Below are positions 1-13,062 of a stretch of DNA of 52,410 nt, piece by piece. Numbering within the stretch: position 1 is the first letter of the stretch; every line of letters begins with the position of its first letter. A program made the position numbers and the translations under genes. This stretch comes from Acanthaster planci. Its lineage: Eukaryota; Echinodermata; Asteroidea; Valvatida; Acanthasteridae. The notes beneath the pieces were generated by a model. It worked only from the letters and a program-made list of their open reading frames with translations. It was not told where the DNA came from and made no database searches. Location of the stretch: the NCBI RefSeq assembly GCF_001949145.1, contig NW_019091423.1:1245246-1297655 (forward strand), written 5' to 3'.

Positions 1-2242
1 AGTGTTGTCAACTTCTTAAGATCTGCTGTACATATTACATGTACCATTCAGTGCAGAAGCATTTTGATTTTCATGTTGAAGTTAGGGCCTAAAGTATTAG
101 TTTTGTCTTCTTAAATTACATGCTTATTTTTGGAAAGTTGATATTAAAATGTATTTGAGTTAACTTTAAAATGAGTACTAAACTCATGATTAAGCATATC
201 ACTGGTATCCGTGCAGTCAAATAAAAAGACTACCTCAGTATCCGAATGGGAACAAAACAGGGCGTGTGCCAGCGTGAACTCACCGCATACATGAAGGCAC
301 CCAAGTTTATACCCATTTTGGCACAGGGTACGCTGAGTACGTGTAATATATTTATGCTGGACTGTACAGTATGGTCTTCGCGTGCATGCTGGGGGCATGC
401 AAGAACCCACTTGGAAAACTTCTTAGTACATGTATGCACGTACCAGTCTGTCTTTCTTTCGCCGGTGAGGGTGTACATGTACGTGTACTTCAACTCAGGG
501 CAGATTGGGAGAAAGAAATCACTGCACAGCTTTAGAGGATACCATTTCCAGGCCGCGTTCACCGATTCCAGTGCAAGGGAAACTACGCCAAGCGTGTTGG
601 CGCCGGTGCCCCTGTCTACCTTGCTGCAGTGATGGAGTACCGTACATGTACCTCACCGCTGAGATCTTGGAGCTAGCCAGAAATGCTGCCCACATGTACA
701 TGGCTGTTGCCTTCATTACCCATCCTTAATTGCTGGGAGTGTTTACGAGTAGGAGCTCTTGAACGAAAAATTCTCTTCTTTGCTTTGGTCTGTGATAAAA
801 GTCTGCCTGTATTACACTTTGCCATGTTTGAGAATCAAAACCGAATGTTACCGGTACATTTCATTGCAGTGGAACTTCGGCAAATTCTAACCGGATCTTA
901 AAGTCTGCCTATGTTGACATATATGTATTAATCCTGACCCCAAAGGGTAAAATCATATTGAAATCAGAGGATTGGGGGCCGTTATGGTTATTGGTCTCCA
1001 CAAGGTTGTGTGCATCACGTGGAGTGCATGCGCACAGTTCCGATTCCTTTATGAACTCTAGGTAGTCATACGTACACGTATATACATGTATCAAACAGGT
1101 ACATGTAAAATGTACACTGTATGAACTCACTACATGTACATGTACAATAGCATAATTAGTCACAGGTTCGTTAACCTGTATCTCAAAAACTAATTGACAA
1201 AGAATTTCAGCTCTGAGGGTTTCTCAAGGAATCCAATCAGCACAACGAATTTCATTTCATTCCATCACGGTCGGGTCCAAAAGAGTGCTGTACCGAATGA
1301 CCCTACATGTAACACCCTAAAGTGAAATTGACAATGTAATTCTTCCCTGTCCCAGTTAGCCTAGTAAAACTTCCAGGCAAGGATGCAAACTTACATACAA
1401 CCATGACAACTGAAGGTCAACACTTGACAATTTCGACAGTTTACCCGGCTGTCTGCATTGGATTTAATTTTTTGCACACTGAAAACAGTCTCTTTAAATT
1501 TTACCAAAAAAGTCCAATGCAAAAATGGCTAAAGCTGTCAGGTTGAAAGCCAATATACATGTATACTGGTATCTATGTACAGTGTATCGAACGGTAGATG
1601 TACATGTACATGTATTTGCTTGACCATTTTTGGAGGCGGGCGATAATGTGAACGTCCTGTACAATTGCAAATAATTTCAGGTTTTTAGTCCACCTTCATG
1701 TACAAAAAATTTCTTATTGCAACAATACCAAGTGCATGGATGAACCTGCAGGATTTATAATCCCTTCCCTTAACAGCTTACAGTGCAATGTACAATGGCG
1801 CGCCTGCCATATCAATCTGAAAATACACACAGGACAGACGTGCAATGAAAACAAGATTTCATCCTCTGAAAATGGTCAAGTTGACATGTACATGTATACA
1901 TGTAGTTCAAGTAACTAGGACTCTACGAATTACCTTTTAAGAATTGGACATAGTACATGTGGGTGATACTAGAGTCCTATATGTAGAACCTTCCATAGGC
2001 ATTGTGTACCATTAATTGATTCCACTCAAATAGCTCTGAATCCGTCCTCTCAATCAAAATGCTCAGATTTCAACCCTTCCAAAGCATACTAAGTAGTCCT
2101 GAAACTGTGTAATACACCCGCTGCTGGATTCAAAGGGAATTGAAGATTCTATTATAATGGTAAACTTTACTGACATTCACAAAGAAATGAGAAATTTCCC
2201 ATTCAAACTGGTAACTTTCCTATCGCTGAGCTTGAAGCCGAA
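1..2242. other. No gene seen; TACATGTA-rich non-coding DNA
   Basis: Short ORFs here show no recognisable domain and overlap one another. The visible structure is a high density of the palindrome TACATGTA and its extensions (for example near 1087, 1130-1145, 1600-1616 and 1885-1902), a common simple-sequence bias in some marine invertebrate genomes. Confidence 0.6.
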
Positions 2243-3013
2243 GTGGAGACCCCAAGAAAACACCTTCTATGACACCCCTTTTGTGTGTATGGATCACTCA
2301 CCCCGTAAAACCCCCGATGTATTAATATGGGCGATTTCCAGTTTGTAGAAGTTCGTGAAATTATGGTTTTAATTTGGGCCATTTGTTAACTACAGTGATT
2401 AACTCCTGATTATTGACCAATGCCAACCATAGTCGGGATCTGTTTGGTCAGAGAACCAGACAGCGTTAGGGACGGTGATCCAAACTACTGTTTTATCAGC
2501 GACTTTGTATCATTTGTAATGAAGCCTTGTGTGTATGCGTGAACACAATGAATGTGTCGAAGACAGCTGCCATCAGGTATTTCCATGGGTGCACGTCATC
2601 ATTGTGCGGGATAGGGATTGGACAAACGAATGATGTGCGTGGCACATGCCACACTTTGTCTGGCAATGAGTTCACACTCGATCCCAAACATTGTATATTT
2701 TGGTTCATCATTCATCAACGTTCTTTGGCAATGTCATGTTCTGGGAATCACCATCTCTACTGCAGTCTGGTTCCCAAACCAAACAGATCCCGACTGTTTG
2801 GCACTGGTCATCAACAACTGGGAGTTAATCGCTTCACTAGCCTGCAGTAAACAAATGGCCTAAATTGAAAGCAAAGTTTTACAGACTTCTACAAACTGGA
2901 AATCGCCCACATTATTACATGTAGGCCTACATGTATTAATTCGGTGGTTTGATGGGGTGAGTGATCCCCACACGCAAAAGGGGTTTCACAGAAGGTATTT
3001 TCGTGGAGTCTCC
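2243..3013. repeat. Foldback element, about 240-270 bp arms
   Basis: 2243-2483 is the imperfect reverse complement of 2743-3013. Shared blocks include GTGGAGAC, GATCACTCACCCC, GGGCGATTTCCAGTTTGTAG and CGGGATCTGTTTGG. The spacer is about 260 bp. The right arm contains an extra TACATGTAGGCCTACATGTA palindrome near 2917-2936. No transposase ORF is present. It is a candidate foldback transposon or inverted duplication. Confidence 0.8.
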
Positions 3014-3277
3014 TATTTTTGGATTGACCGCTGTGGGGCCACGGTCAACAAGGATACATGTACGGACAGAGTCCAGAAGACTGGCCCCCAGTCAGGGGCT
3101 ACTGTCGACATGTCCAAATGTTACAAGAAGCGATTCGTAGAGTCCTAGTTATAGTCTAATGTCCTGGGCCCGTCATGTCCTGTAATTAGCCAGTGACATG
3201 ACAGTAGGGGCCTAGGCTCACGTGATGATATGTGTAGTCCATGGATACTGCCTGGGCTACCCGACTAACGTTACTGC

Positions 3278-4274
3278 TAGCCCCACTAGTGTGGCACAGA
3301 CTCTCACTCCCGCTCAATCCTTCGCCACACATCCATATACGCAATTTTGTGTCGGCGTACTGAAAATTTTCGGTGCACCCACTTATCATCATGGGAGCAA
3401 TTTCTTTTGCACACCGACATGATCCTTGACCTTTCCGCTTTCTAAAAACCATTTATTGAATGATTTCACTCACGTTATTCAGGTATTTTCTAGTCTTTTT
3501 GCCTTTATCTATTCAGTCTAACGGGCTCGCTCTCACAGTCGCCATCTTTAAAATAAGGTCGTTGAACATTATGTCACTTGACCCCTAATCTTCTCGACGG
3601 CTGTTCCATGTCAAGACATACGGTATCTAATACACAGACTGAGGGATAAGATACTACATGTACCAATGGGCTCTTCCAAAACTTGGGCATCAGTTTAGAT
3701 ATGTCTTGAGATGAAACAGCCGTCGAGACGATGAGGGGTCAAGTGACGCAGTGTTCAACGTAATGTTCAATGACCATATTTCAAAGATGGTGACTGCGAG
3801 AGCGAGCCCATGAGATTGAATGGGACGATGAGGGGTCAAGTGACGTAATGCTCAACGACCTTATTTTAAAGATGGCGACTGTGTGAGTGAGCCCGTTAGA
3901 TTGAATGGATAAAGGAAAAAAGACTGGAAAATACTAGCCCCACTAGTGTGGCACAGACTCTCACTCCCGATCCATCCTTAGCCACACATCCGTATGCGCA
4001 ATTTCGTGTCGGCGAAATGAACATTTTTGGAGCACCAACTCATCGTCTCAACGGCTGTTCCACGTCAAGACATGTAATAAACGGACTGAGCGATAAGATA
4101 CTACATGTACCAATGGACTCTTCCAAAACTTTCGCAGCAGTTTAGATTCCTTGACATGGAACAGCCGTTGAGAGGATGAGGGGTCAAGTGACNCGCCGGC
4201 ACGAAATTGCGCATACGGATGTGTGGCTAAGGATGGATCGAGAATGAGAGTCCGTGCCACACTAGGGGCTACCG
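3278..4274. repeat. Composite foldback element with nested inverted repeats
   Basis: A terminal block (TAGCCCC-ACTAG-TGTGGCACAGACTCTCACTC) occurs at 3278-3356 and 3934-4015, and inverted at 4195-4274. A second unit of about 100 bp, containing CACTTGACCCCT and GCCATCTTTAAAAT, occurs inverted at about 3490-3600 and twice in direct orientation at about 3730-3825 and 3828-3935. A third unit, ending in GACGGCTGTTCCA and its reverse, brackets 3597-3727 and about 4054-4176. The ambiguous base at 4193 falls at a junction between units. Confidence 0.75.
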
Positions 4275-7195
4275 TACTGCCTGGTCAGCCGGCCCAAGTC
4301 CAGTGAAGTCCCGTTTCTTCAAACGCAATTTCTTACTTACCAAGACCACTGGATGTCGAAGAGTCCCCTCCACTAGCAACAGAACCTTCTAAATCCTCAG
4401 AACTCATACTGAGAAATATCGATGACTCCTAGTATCACAAATTATGGACTATTATTTCAAGCCTGAATTTGACAAGGTAAATACGGCAGCCATGTTTTCG
4501 TGACCGAATTTCGGACTGACTTGTCTTGATTCATTGAGGGCGCTCTTTATAATGAATTTTGTCGTTTTATCGTCTGCTCCGACGTGCGAGAAGTGCGATA
4601 TTTATGATTTACATTGCCCCTGAGAACTTGATGTAGCTTTCTGTAGTGGAGCAAGACCAGATGCCTGCTGCAACCAAAAGAACTAATCCAATGTATGCTT
4701 ATTTTTTTAAATATACTTTGTGCAGGGGGAAATTGTACCACCACATGCAGGGGTACGCCCCCTTTTTCACCAAATTAATAAATAAATGAAAAAGAAGAAA
4801 AAGAGGGAGGAAGAAGAAAAATAGAGGTGTCATACTGCCTCAACTTGCACCACAGAGTGCCTTAAATCCTAGACAAAATTGTTGGGACACTTGGCAATAG
4901 CGAGACCCTCTCCAGCCCCCTCCCCCAGCTTCCGGTCAATGTCGTCATGTCCAGCCAGAGCGCAGACCGCGCACACAAACCCAACATTGAAGAGGGGGTC
5001 GATCTAGGGGTTGGAGGCCCAATGAGATTTGTCAAGGATTGTAGAATCCAAAAAGGCTCCAGACCCCAAGCCGTACAAGCATTTTACCCTTACTGCTTTA
5101 GTTTACACCCCCCCTTGGGAAAATCCAGTACCACCTCCTCCTTTTGGAAAATCCCAGGTCCGTCTCTGACTTGCTGCCAAGGTTTTCCACCACAAAAATT
5201 GAACAAAAACCTTTGTGAAAGTTATGAAATGGGCACAGAGACAAGCACATTTTAGTTTTTCATTTTTTTAATGTGTAATGCATTCAAACTTGCGGTAAAA
5301 CTGTTTGTCTTCCCAATGACCTTTGTATGCCCCTTCCTCCTTTCCAAATAAATTTTGATACACAGCTGTTTCACTAATTAGTTTCCAATTTTTTAGTCCT
5401 CTGTTGACTCGACAATGCACAAAGTACACTGAAAACACCGAAAGGCAAAGGTAAACACTCATTCCAGACATAAGGTATGTATAGATGACAATTGATTTCA
5501 AGAGATCATTTTTGAATCATAATTCATGAATTTGCAGCTTCTGATTAAACATCTGTTGTGGTATTTGCAACTCTTTATTTTTATAAATTTGCCAAATTTT
5601 CCATCAACTTGAGCAGTGTATGCACGGTTAGTGCACTTGGTGTATGTATTAATTTCCTGTTTCAGAGATAATACATCGACAACATTCATTATAACTGTAT
5701 CTTTTGAGCGTGATTACAATTTCCAAACCACACGTTCTCCAAGCCATTATAATTCGGTGTAAAGGCAGCCTAACTTTACATTTAATTTGCCAAAAATTGT
5801 TTGGGTTTGTTAATCCTAGAAATATAATATAAATTGGTGAGACTCGTGGGAAGTGTCAGTAGGCAGGTTACAGGTGTACTAAATGACCAATTGATTAGCT
5901 CATTCCCACCTCGCAAGATTGTTGCAAGCATTCTGGAAGAATCCCTCAACATTTGAGAATACTGCCACAATGAATCTGTATCAGAGTCATTATGCATATC
6001 ATCATTTTAAAATTCAATAAAAATGTCATTGAAAGATGGATCCTTAGTCACATTACGGGGAATACGGCTGGATATAAATCCACCACACAAAGGTAGTATT
6101 TTTTTTTAGAAAAAAAACGATAACAGATTTGCCATTTAACCTGTAAAATGTTAGGTTTACAATAATTCGAGTAATACTGAAATTAGTAAAAGGCATATCC
6201 GGCTGACACCTTGTGAAAAAAATCTGAAAACATGCAAACAAAAACCGAGTTTCATGAAGGTAGGAACATAACCTTTTCTCCCCTCCCCTGGATTTATCGT
6301 CTGAATTTCAGAACACACTCCACACATCCATTATCTGTAAAAGACGTTTGTAAGAAAATGATAAAATGTGTCGATTGTGCCTACATTCGTACACATGTGA
6401 GACCTGGAAGTATCCTACATGTAAATGAAATTATTTAACTGAAATCCAAGACTTGATATTCCGGATCTCAACACCCATACATGTAAAGCCAACACCTGAA
6501 GCTTGTTAGACATTTTTCGTTCACTATCATAAGCCTAGCTAAGTTGGAGTTGTAAAACTTGTACAGAAGAGTTCGGTTACCATTATCAGAGCCTCGGGTC
6601 TCGTACTGAAAAATACTAGACACTATCTAGCAATTACAAATAATGCATCATTATTAGGCAGCCATGCATGCGTGAGTTATATTCAAAATGAATTTCGTTT
6701 TATATCGAGCGACCGAGGGCGCACTTCATAGTTGACAGTTTCCTACAAAACGGTGAGTTCTTTCAAGTCCTTAAAATGTCGATTTCTAAAACTGGAATGG
6801 AACAATTTCATGAACTGAAACACGAGTTTTACTCCCAAACGGAATGATCCTTAAAGTAACGGCAATGGAGTAATAATGTATTTTTTCAGAGCAACAATTT
6901 ACAAATGTACTTATTGAAATGAAGTTTATTAACCCCAGAGGTAAACCCACTTTCCTACTAGAAACCACTCCCCAGCCCCCTCCCCGAAAAAATATACCAG
7001 GCAAGATATGGGACGGAGGGGTACCCCCTCATGTCCAAACCCTATAGACACTCTAGACTACTGTTATCCAACACGTCCATCTGGGATTCCTGAGATTCAG
7101 GTCAAACAATGACCAACACAAAGGGGGGTTCTCTTCGTCTTATATCTTGCTTCAAATGTAAAAAAAGGTTGAAGAAATGCGTCTGCTCTTAGAGA
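4275..7195. other. No gene seen
   Basis: Only short unrelated ORFs. There is a purine-rich stretch near 4785-4825 and a poly(A)-rich patch near 6100. Nothing matches a known family. Confidence 0.5.
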
Positions 7196-7288
7196 GTTTG
7201 ATGATGTAACAGCCTGTGACGTTGTCGTCAACTTTCGTTGAGGACAAGCTGCAACCACACCAACCAACAACTACAAAACCAAGGTATG
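7196..7288 (-). pseudogene. Protease relic: exon 1 (signal peptide)
   Basis: The minus strand matches exon 1 of both intact genes over its full length. It keeps CATACCTTGGTT, GTTGACGACAACGTC and TACATCATCAAA (the YIIK of the pro-domain). The ATG is lost and an in-frame TAG interrupts the hydrophobic core. No further exons follow in order on the minus strand. Confidence 0.7.
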
Positions 7289-10200
7289 TAAAGGAGGAGA
7301 AATGCAACACCAACTACTGCAGAAGTTTTCTGGGGAACATAGGCTTTCCAACATAAGCTATAGAAATTAAAAAAGATCCTTGATGGAATTGTACACAGAC
7401 ACAGACATTTCCGTTAAGGAGGAACGACGAAGAAGTGGAGATTTCTTTGATCGAGGAAACTCCCCGACTTAAACCACGTCCCTTCCTCCACTGTTGTCCA
7501 TATTGTTTATGATAAGAAAAAATGTCTTTACTACTGCTTAGAGCTGTGAGATGAATTCCAACATTCCTTTAGCGTTGGCGAGCTATGTGCATATATATGT
7601 ACATAATAGCTTGACTCCTGGCGTAAGCCTTGAGAAAAAGTTGAGTACTTCTTCGGCTGATGCACAACTGCACCCTCATTTCCTCGCAAGTCCAAATAGA
7701 TTTATGTTTATATAAGCTGCAAAAATATGATAACTTCAACTAATCAAATGCTATCACAACATGACCGTACGAAGCTGGAAACAATTTATACCACCACCAA
7801 GCAAGTTTGGCAAGCTGCTGATTTGAGAACCACAATTCTGTCTTTTCAGGTGGAGACCACGTTCAAAACCTTAGAACTACTCGCTGACACCTCGAAATCC
7901 CTCAGTCACCGTAGGAGATTTTTTCTTTGGAAAATGCATGCATTTGGAATATCATCTGGGGAGTATCGTACGTAAGGTTCTGAACGATTAATCTGCTCTG
8001 TAAAATTATACATGAACTGTCATCGCTTGAGTTATTTTAAAAATTGTCCAATGACAAATGAATAGATAAAACTGAGGGTTAAACTGAAATGGCTAAATGC
8101 AAATTTTAAAAAAAGCATAAGGACAAATAAAAAAAACTTATATTTACAAGAAATAAGATCTAAACACGTAAAATGAAGAAAACTGATGAAATAAATATAA
8201 CATGGAAGGAGTATATATAACAAGTGAAGAGACAAAACGTAATTAAAATGAAAGGAATGTTTCACTTTAATTGAAATCACAACAGAAAATATGAGCACGC
8301 CAAATCTAGAAATTCAGAGAGAACATCAACCAGTAGAACGTCTAAAACGGTGTAGGCCTACTAAACTATTACGAGCGTTTTTCTCTGTGTTTAACGTTGT
8401 AACAATTCGATGTCACTGCTGCTTTTCTAATATCACTACTGTTTTTCTGTGTCTATGAAGTCATTTTGATCCGTAAATATTTAAGAATTTACATAAAAGT
8501 GTACATTCTTTTAAAGAATGTACTGTAGCTTGTCCTACAGATTGGGCTCTGACGTTAATATAGATACGCACACAGCTACAGATCGCTGTTCTGGTCAAGA
8601 AATCTCTGTTTTATTTCTCTTACGTCAGCAACACTGTGTTCTATCCCAAGCTCTAGACATGACGCGCCTAGCATACCCGCGGGGGCAGCCAGCCAACTCC
8701 ATGCAGGTCTGAGCTGGCGCCCCCACCGGCCGGACCAGCCGGCGCTACAGTACATTCACAAGAGTGTTTGTTTTACCTTTCGTGTATAAGTATTCCAACT
8801 GAACGTTAAACTGTATGCAACCCCAACCACCCTTTGAACATCCCTATCCCTTAAAGCTCAAACCCCAAATTGCTTCAGTAAGTTTCAACTTTTTGATAAC
8901 TCTTTTGATTCTTGACAAACACAAAGATACTGAAAATACTAGAGGCATGAATTCAAACAATTCAATTTCAAGTGCTTGGTTAATGCCGATAAATCTTCAT
9001 TAGTGGCATCTATCTAAACACCTGTTGCTGATATTGCAACCATTTGTAATTTGATATAGGCTCTACTTTATGAATCATATAAAGATGAATTCGAACCATC
9101 TTTTTCACATGCATGTAACAAAACACTTATTAGTTTTCTCCAATTTTCTGCTGAAATATTTAAATCTGTGACTTATATTCACCAATTAGGTGTACAACCC
9201 TAATTTCTGTTGACTGGCTTACTGAGTGCCATTTTTTTCTATTCAGCCCGAAGCCCCTGCAAAGGGTGCTTAAGGTTTGTATTTAATATCATCACGTTAT
9301 TGTTGTAATAATTAACTCGACTGTCAACTGACACGTCTTCGTTTCTCCAACGATTCAAACATAATAATAAAGTCAGTTTCTTGAGCTAAATTGATAAAGA
9401 CATTCATCAGCCGACACTGGCAATTTTTTACTTTACATAGATCAGATAAAGTCAAAAAAGTAATAAATTTCAGTGGAAGTCAATGATCTGTCTATTAGCT
9501 AAGGATCTAAGTATGTAAGAAGACTGGGGCTGCGTCGTCCAATATTTGACAGTTCATCCTGAATTGCAGATTTCATGAGTTTTGACTTGATCTAAGCAGG
9601 TGACAGAGTCGAGTTTTGAGCCAGAGAGCAACTATGCCTGTGAAAGGCAACATAAGAAAATAGGAAGTATTATATCGATGCGTTTCGATCCCAGAGGAAT
9701 ATTTATCAATGGCAATCTTTCGAGAAAAATTCTGTTGGGATCAAAATCTTAAGTCATCCCACTTTTCAATTTACACATTTGAGATCGCTGCTGGGCCAGC
9801 AAGCGGTTAGAAATAGGTTTTGTATTTTACACACAAGAGCATTATGGAATCTATGCTCAAATGACGTCAGTCATTCAAGAGAAAAAAAACTAAAGAAACT
9901 CAAAGAATGGAAGGGACCATGGAATAGAATTATCTTTTACTATAACCCTTGAAAATCCACCTGTATGTTTCAATAAACTTGATTTTCAAAGCTCGGACAA
10001 TTAGGAATTCTAAAGGTATTTCAGTTTTCATACATTTGAGAAGTGTGTAAAGATGCACAAATGTGAGTCTCAGAAAAATTCAACGCATGGAAACGATAGC
10101 TGGAAACCTAGCATTAGCAAAGACTGATCCTAAAAGCAGGAAACACAAGAGAAATATACTCCGTATACAATCACGAAGGAAGCATACAATAAAATAGTAA

Positions 10201-10540
10201 TGCCGTCAAGTGTTTTCTAATTCTCGAAGGGTCATTTGGTGTTAGATTGCTTACTGAACTTGTTCCGGTGAAGAAAGAATGGTGTTAAGTTTTCAAATTA
10301 TTGTATTCATTGGACAGTGTGCAAACTGGTGTGGTTTTTGTGAAGCGTTTCGAACTAAATCGTCACAAGTTAGTGAGGGCATGAAAGCATTTTGATTTAA
10401 GGCTAAGGTTTCATCGATTGCCTGTAGCAAACAATGTACAAAACTTAAGATATGGCAATAACATCCCCTTTCACAGTTTTAAAGAGAGGAAATTTTCTAT
10501 CACACGGAGGAAGACCCCAAACTCTTACACTTTTGTCCGT
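7289..10540. other. No gene seen
   Basis: AT-rich sequence with scattered small ORFs lacking domains or convincing splice structure. Confidence 0.5.
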
Positions 10541-10596
10541 TATAGGGACCTGATACAATACCAGTACAATGAGTGCCACGACCGTTACAACTCAGA
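10541..10596 (-). pseudogene. Protease relic: exon 5 fragment (catalytic His region)
   Basis: The minus strand reads CNGRGTHCTGIVSG, matching [14 protein letters not shown] of the active-site exon. The catalytic His codon CAT has become CGT (Arg). A stop follows after about 25 codons. It lies upstream of the exon 1 relic in minus-strand order, so the two are from different copies or have been rearranged. Confidence 0.65.
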
Positions 10597-11597
10597 TAGC
10601 GCAACGTTTCCGCCCTATTATTCCTATATTTAATAACCATGTACATGGAGCTCTAATCACTGATCAATTACAATGTAAATACGAGGTTACACATTGGAAA
10701 TAATGCTGTTTTCAGTTCTAAGAGATATTGTGTCAGTGTCTACCTATTGGCAAAATTATGAAGTTTCAATGTCAGTGAGTTGAATGTTGAAACCAGTTGG
10801 CATAAATCTCAATATACGCCAATGTGCGCATGAAACCTCTCAAGTTTAAAAAAAAAGACATTTGTCTACTCATTAGTATTTTTGTTTTAAAGTAGCCTTC
10901 AAAATAAAGGCCCCTCTGTAATTTAGAACATTACATAAACGAGGATGGAAAGCATGTCGCCAGTTGTCCTTGCCGATTGCAGAGTTTCATACCGACTCAG
11001 ACACTGATTGCATAAAAGCTAAACCATTTAGGATAAGTAATTTTCAGCCAAGAAGCCAATTTGGTTTCTTGAAAAAGCCAAAAGCCAAAATGGGGGGTGG
11101 GGTGATTTGCCCAGCCATGAAAATTTCAAGCGCTGGGTGGGGGGGGGATAACACCATACGATTTTTCTGTATAGAGGTCAAGGCTCATTTTATTGATGTA
11201 CATCTGTAACGTATTAAATTCAAGCAGAAAGGTAATCATGGCTGTTCATTTTTGTCCCTTTTTGAGTGATATTGAATGCATTTTAGTCTTTGGGAAGTGT
11301 GAAAAATTCTTCACAACCTGCTTTAATTTTTGATAAATACAAAAGTGTGTTGGTGAGTGTTCACACCGAAGTCGAATACCCAGAAACTAGATCTTATGTG
11401 CGCAAGAATATTGGAACTGCCTAATTCAAGAACATCTGAAACCAAATTTGGGGTGCTGATTTCTCAAATTGTTGTAACTTTTTGTTTTGAATTGTTTCGC
11501 CTGGCATTTTCACGGTTGTTGAGGATACTTTTAAAACCTCCTGAATGCCCCCTTCCCTTTCCTTTGTCACGTAAGTTCCAAAATGTCATGCAATATT
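10597..11597. other. No firm gene; faint exon 4-like trace on minus strand
   Basis: Near 10970-11010 the minus strand loosely resembles the catalytic-Asp exon, but the match is too poor to annotate. A G-rich tract sits at 11092-11150. Confidence 0.35.
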
Positions 11598-11951
11598 GCC
11601 CCAACTTCTCTCGTCGCTACCACCATGCCTTGAAGGGTGTGGCTGCAGGACTGTCAGAGGAAGCCCTGCAGTATGTGAGAATGGAACACATTTTGTCCTC
11701 TACATCATAACGGAAGTTCCTTTATTTTTAGAAAATCATTGGTTGAATATTCTTGCTCAGAAAATAGTGTGTTATAGGTAAGGGTGACTTAAGTAAAATA
11801 TATTTGAAATAAGTGAAATATTGCTGAGAACAAAACGAGTATTTATGTGAGGATGAAATTGCACACGCCATTCAAGAACCTCTCGGACTAGACCGAATTG
11901 GACAGGGAAAATTACCTCTAGATAATAGCTTCAAAACTCTCCCAGTTTACA
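11598..11951 (+). pseudogene. Protease relic on the opposite strand: exons 2 and 3
   Basis: Plus-strand remains of the same family. At 11598-11674 the second half of exon 2 is intact in frame ([15 protein letters not shown], then SEEALQY) and ends at a good donor (TAT|GTGAGA). At about 11837-11951 most of exon 3 follows (LGLDRIGQGKLPLDNSF) with a GTAATAAG donor. The intron is about 160 bp, against about 395 bp in the intact genes. The first half of exon 2, the start of exon 3 and catalytic exons 4-7 are missing, so it cannot encode a protease. Confidence 0.8.
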
Positions 11952-12604
11952 GTAATAAGAAGGTTTAATTTTTCATGACAGGACAGGAAGTCACACTGAT
12001 AATGTTGGTGCCTGACGTTGTGTGAGCTGTATGATTTTACACCTTTTTCCTCTTAAGACCGAAACTTTGCATTCATTTACTGGCAATATTTATTTATCTG
12101 AAATATACACCAACATTGATTTAAACCATTGAACATACATGTATTACAAAAGTTACCTAATTAAAGCTTTCTCTGATTTAACAACTTTTATCTTGTTTGA
12201 TTGTCCCTGCACAGTCAGCAAAATAGCTGTTTTGACTGTGTTTAACCGTAACCCTGACCCTTAGGGCTGCCAAAAGGGTTTCGTGTCCTATGCACCCCCA
12301 TCATCTGTTAAAAAAGGACGAAGTGCAGTTCCCACGGAAGGAAAATTGCGCCCTCTCTTGATCCAGCTCGAGACTTCGCCATAATGTGTAGCGCCACCTT
12401 TGCCAGAGATTTACTTATTTACTTATACATCTGGAAATTTGGAGTTATAAAGGTTTTATAAAAGAAAATGAGCTAAAACACATAAGAGTTTAAATGACAA
12501 TGGAAAGCAAACATTCACGTAATTTTAAATTGCTTTCAGCTGTCAATAAGGTTAATATCAAAATTATTGCACTTACATGTGAATGACGACATAACCAACA
12601 GTAT

Positions 12605-13062
12605 TGAAACTTCAAAGCCAGCTTTTGACAGTAAAGGCGTGTGGTAGCAAGTAGTACAATTTCCGCCATTATTCTGTTCCCTGTGCAGATCAGGAGCAAA
12701 CTTCAGAACTCGCAGACAGCAACCGAACATGTTGTTTCACACTTTTGAACAGGTAGTCCAAATCTTCTTGCATCCCTGGAAATTCCCAACAATGGCCTAT
12801 GGATGTCACAAGTTTCTGAACATAATACAGAAATTATAGGTAGATGGTTTCAATCACTATGGATTGATAAATTTCGCTGCTTATGTTTACTCCCTGCAAC
12901 CAATTTTTAAAATAGTCAAAGATAATATTACTTTTAATACAGTTTTCTTAATCAGCAAATGAAATGTCAAACAAAGGAAGACTGTCATTTTCTAGGGCAT
13001 TGGGCTTCTGTCTTATTCCCCGCATCACTAACATAGTTTCCTCATGCATCTGGGAAGTTTGC
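12605..13062 (+). pseudogene. Protease relic on the opposite strand: exon 8-like block and 3' flank
   Basis: 12605-12790 matches the reverse complement of 43160-43320 (for example GCAGATCAGGAGCAAACT). 12958-13062 matches the reverse complement of about 42845-42965 (CTTATTCCCCGCATC, CCTCATGCATCT). Together with 11598-11951 this outlines one inverted, internally deleted third gene copy whose order (exon 2, exon 3, 3' block, 3' flank) is preserved on the plus strand. Confidence 0.65.

Noticed and set aside
5782-5997. Minus-strand ORF with DSDTD motif near 5980, thought to be a protease exon
   Set aside because: No alignment to any of the eight exons and no splice sites.
10964-11030. Possible relic of the catalytic-Asp exon (minus)
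   Set aside because: The match is too weak and needs several indels in 35 bp.
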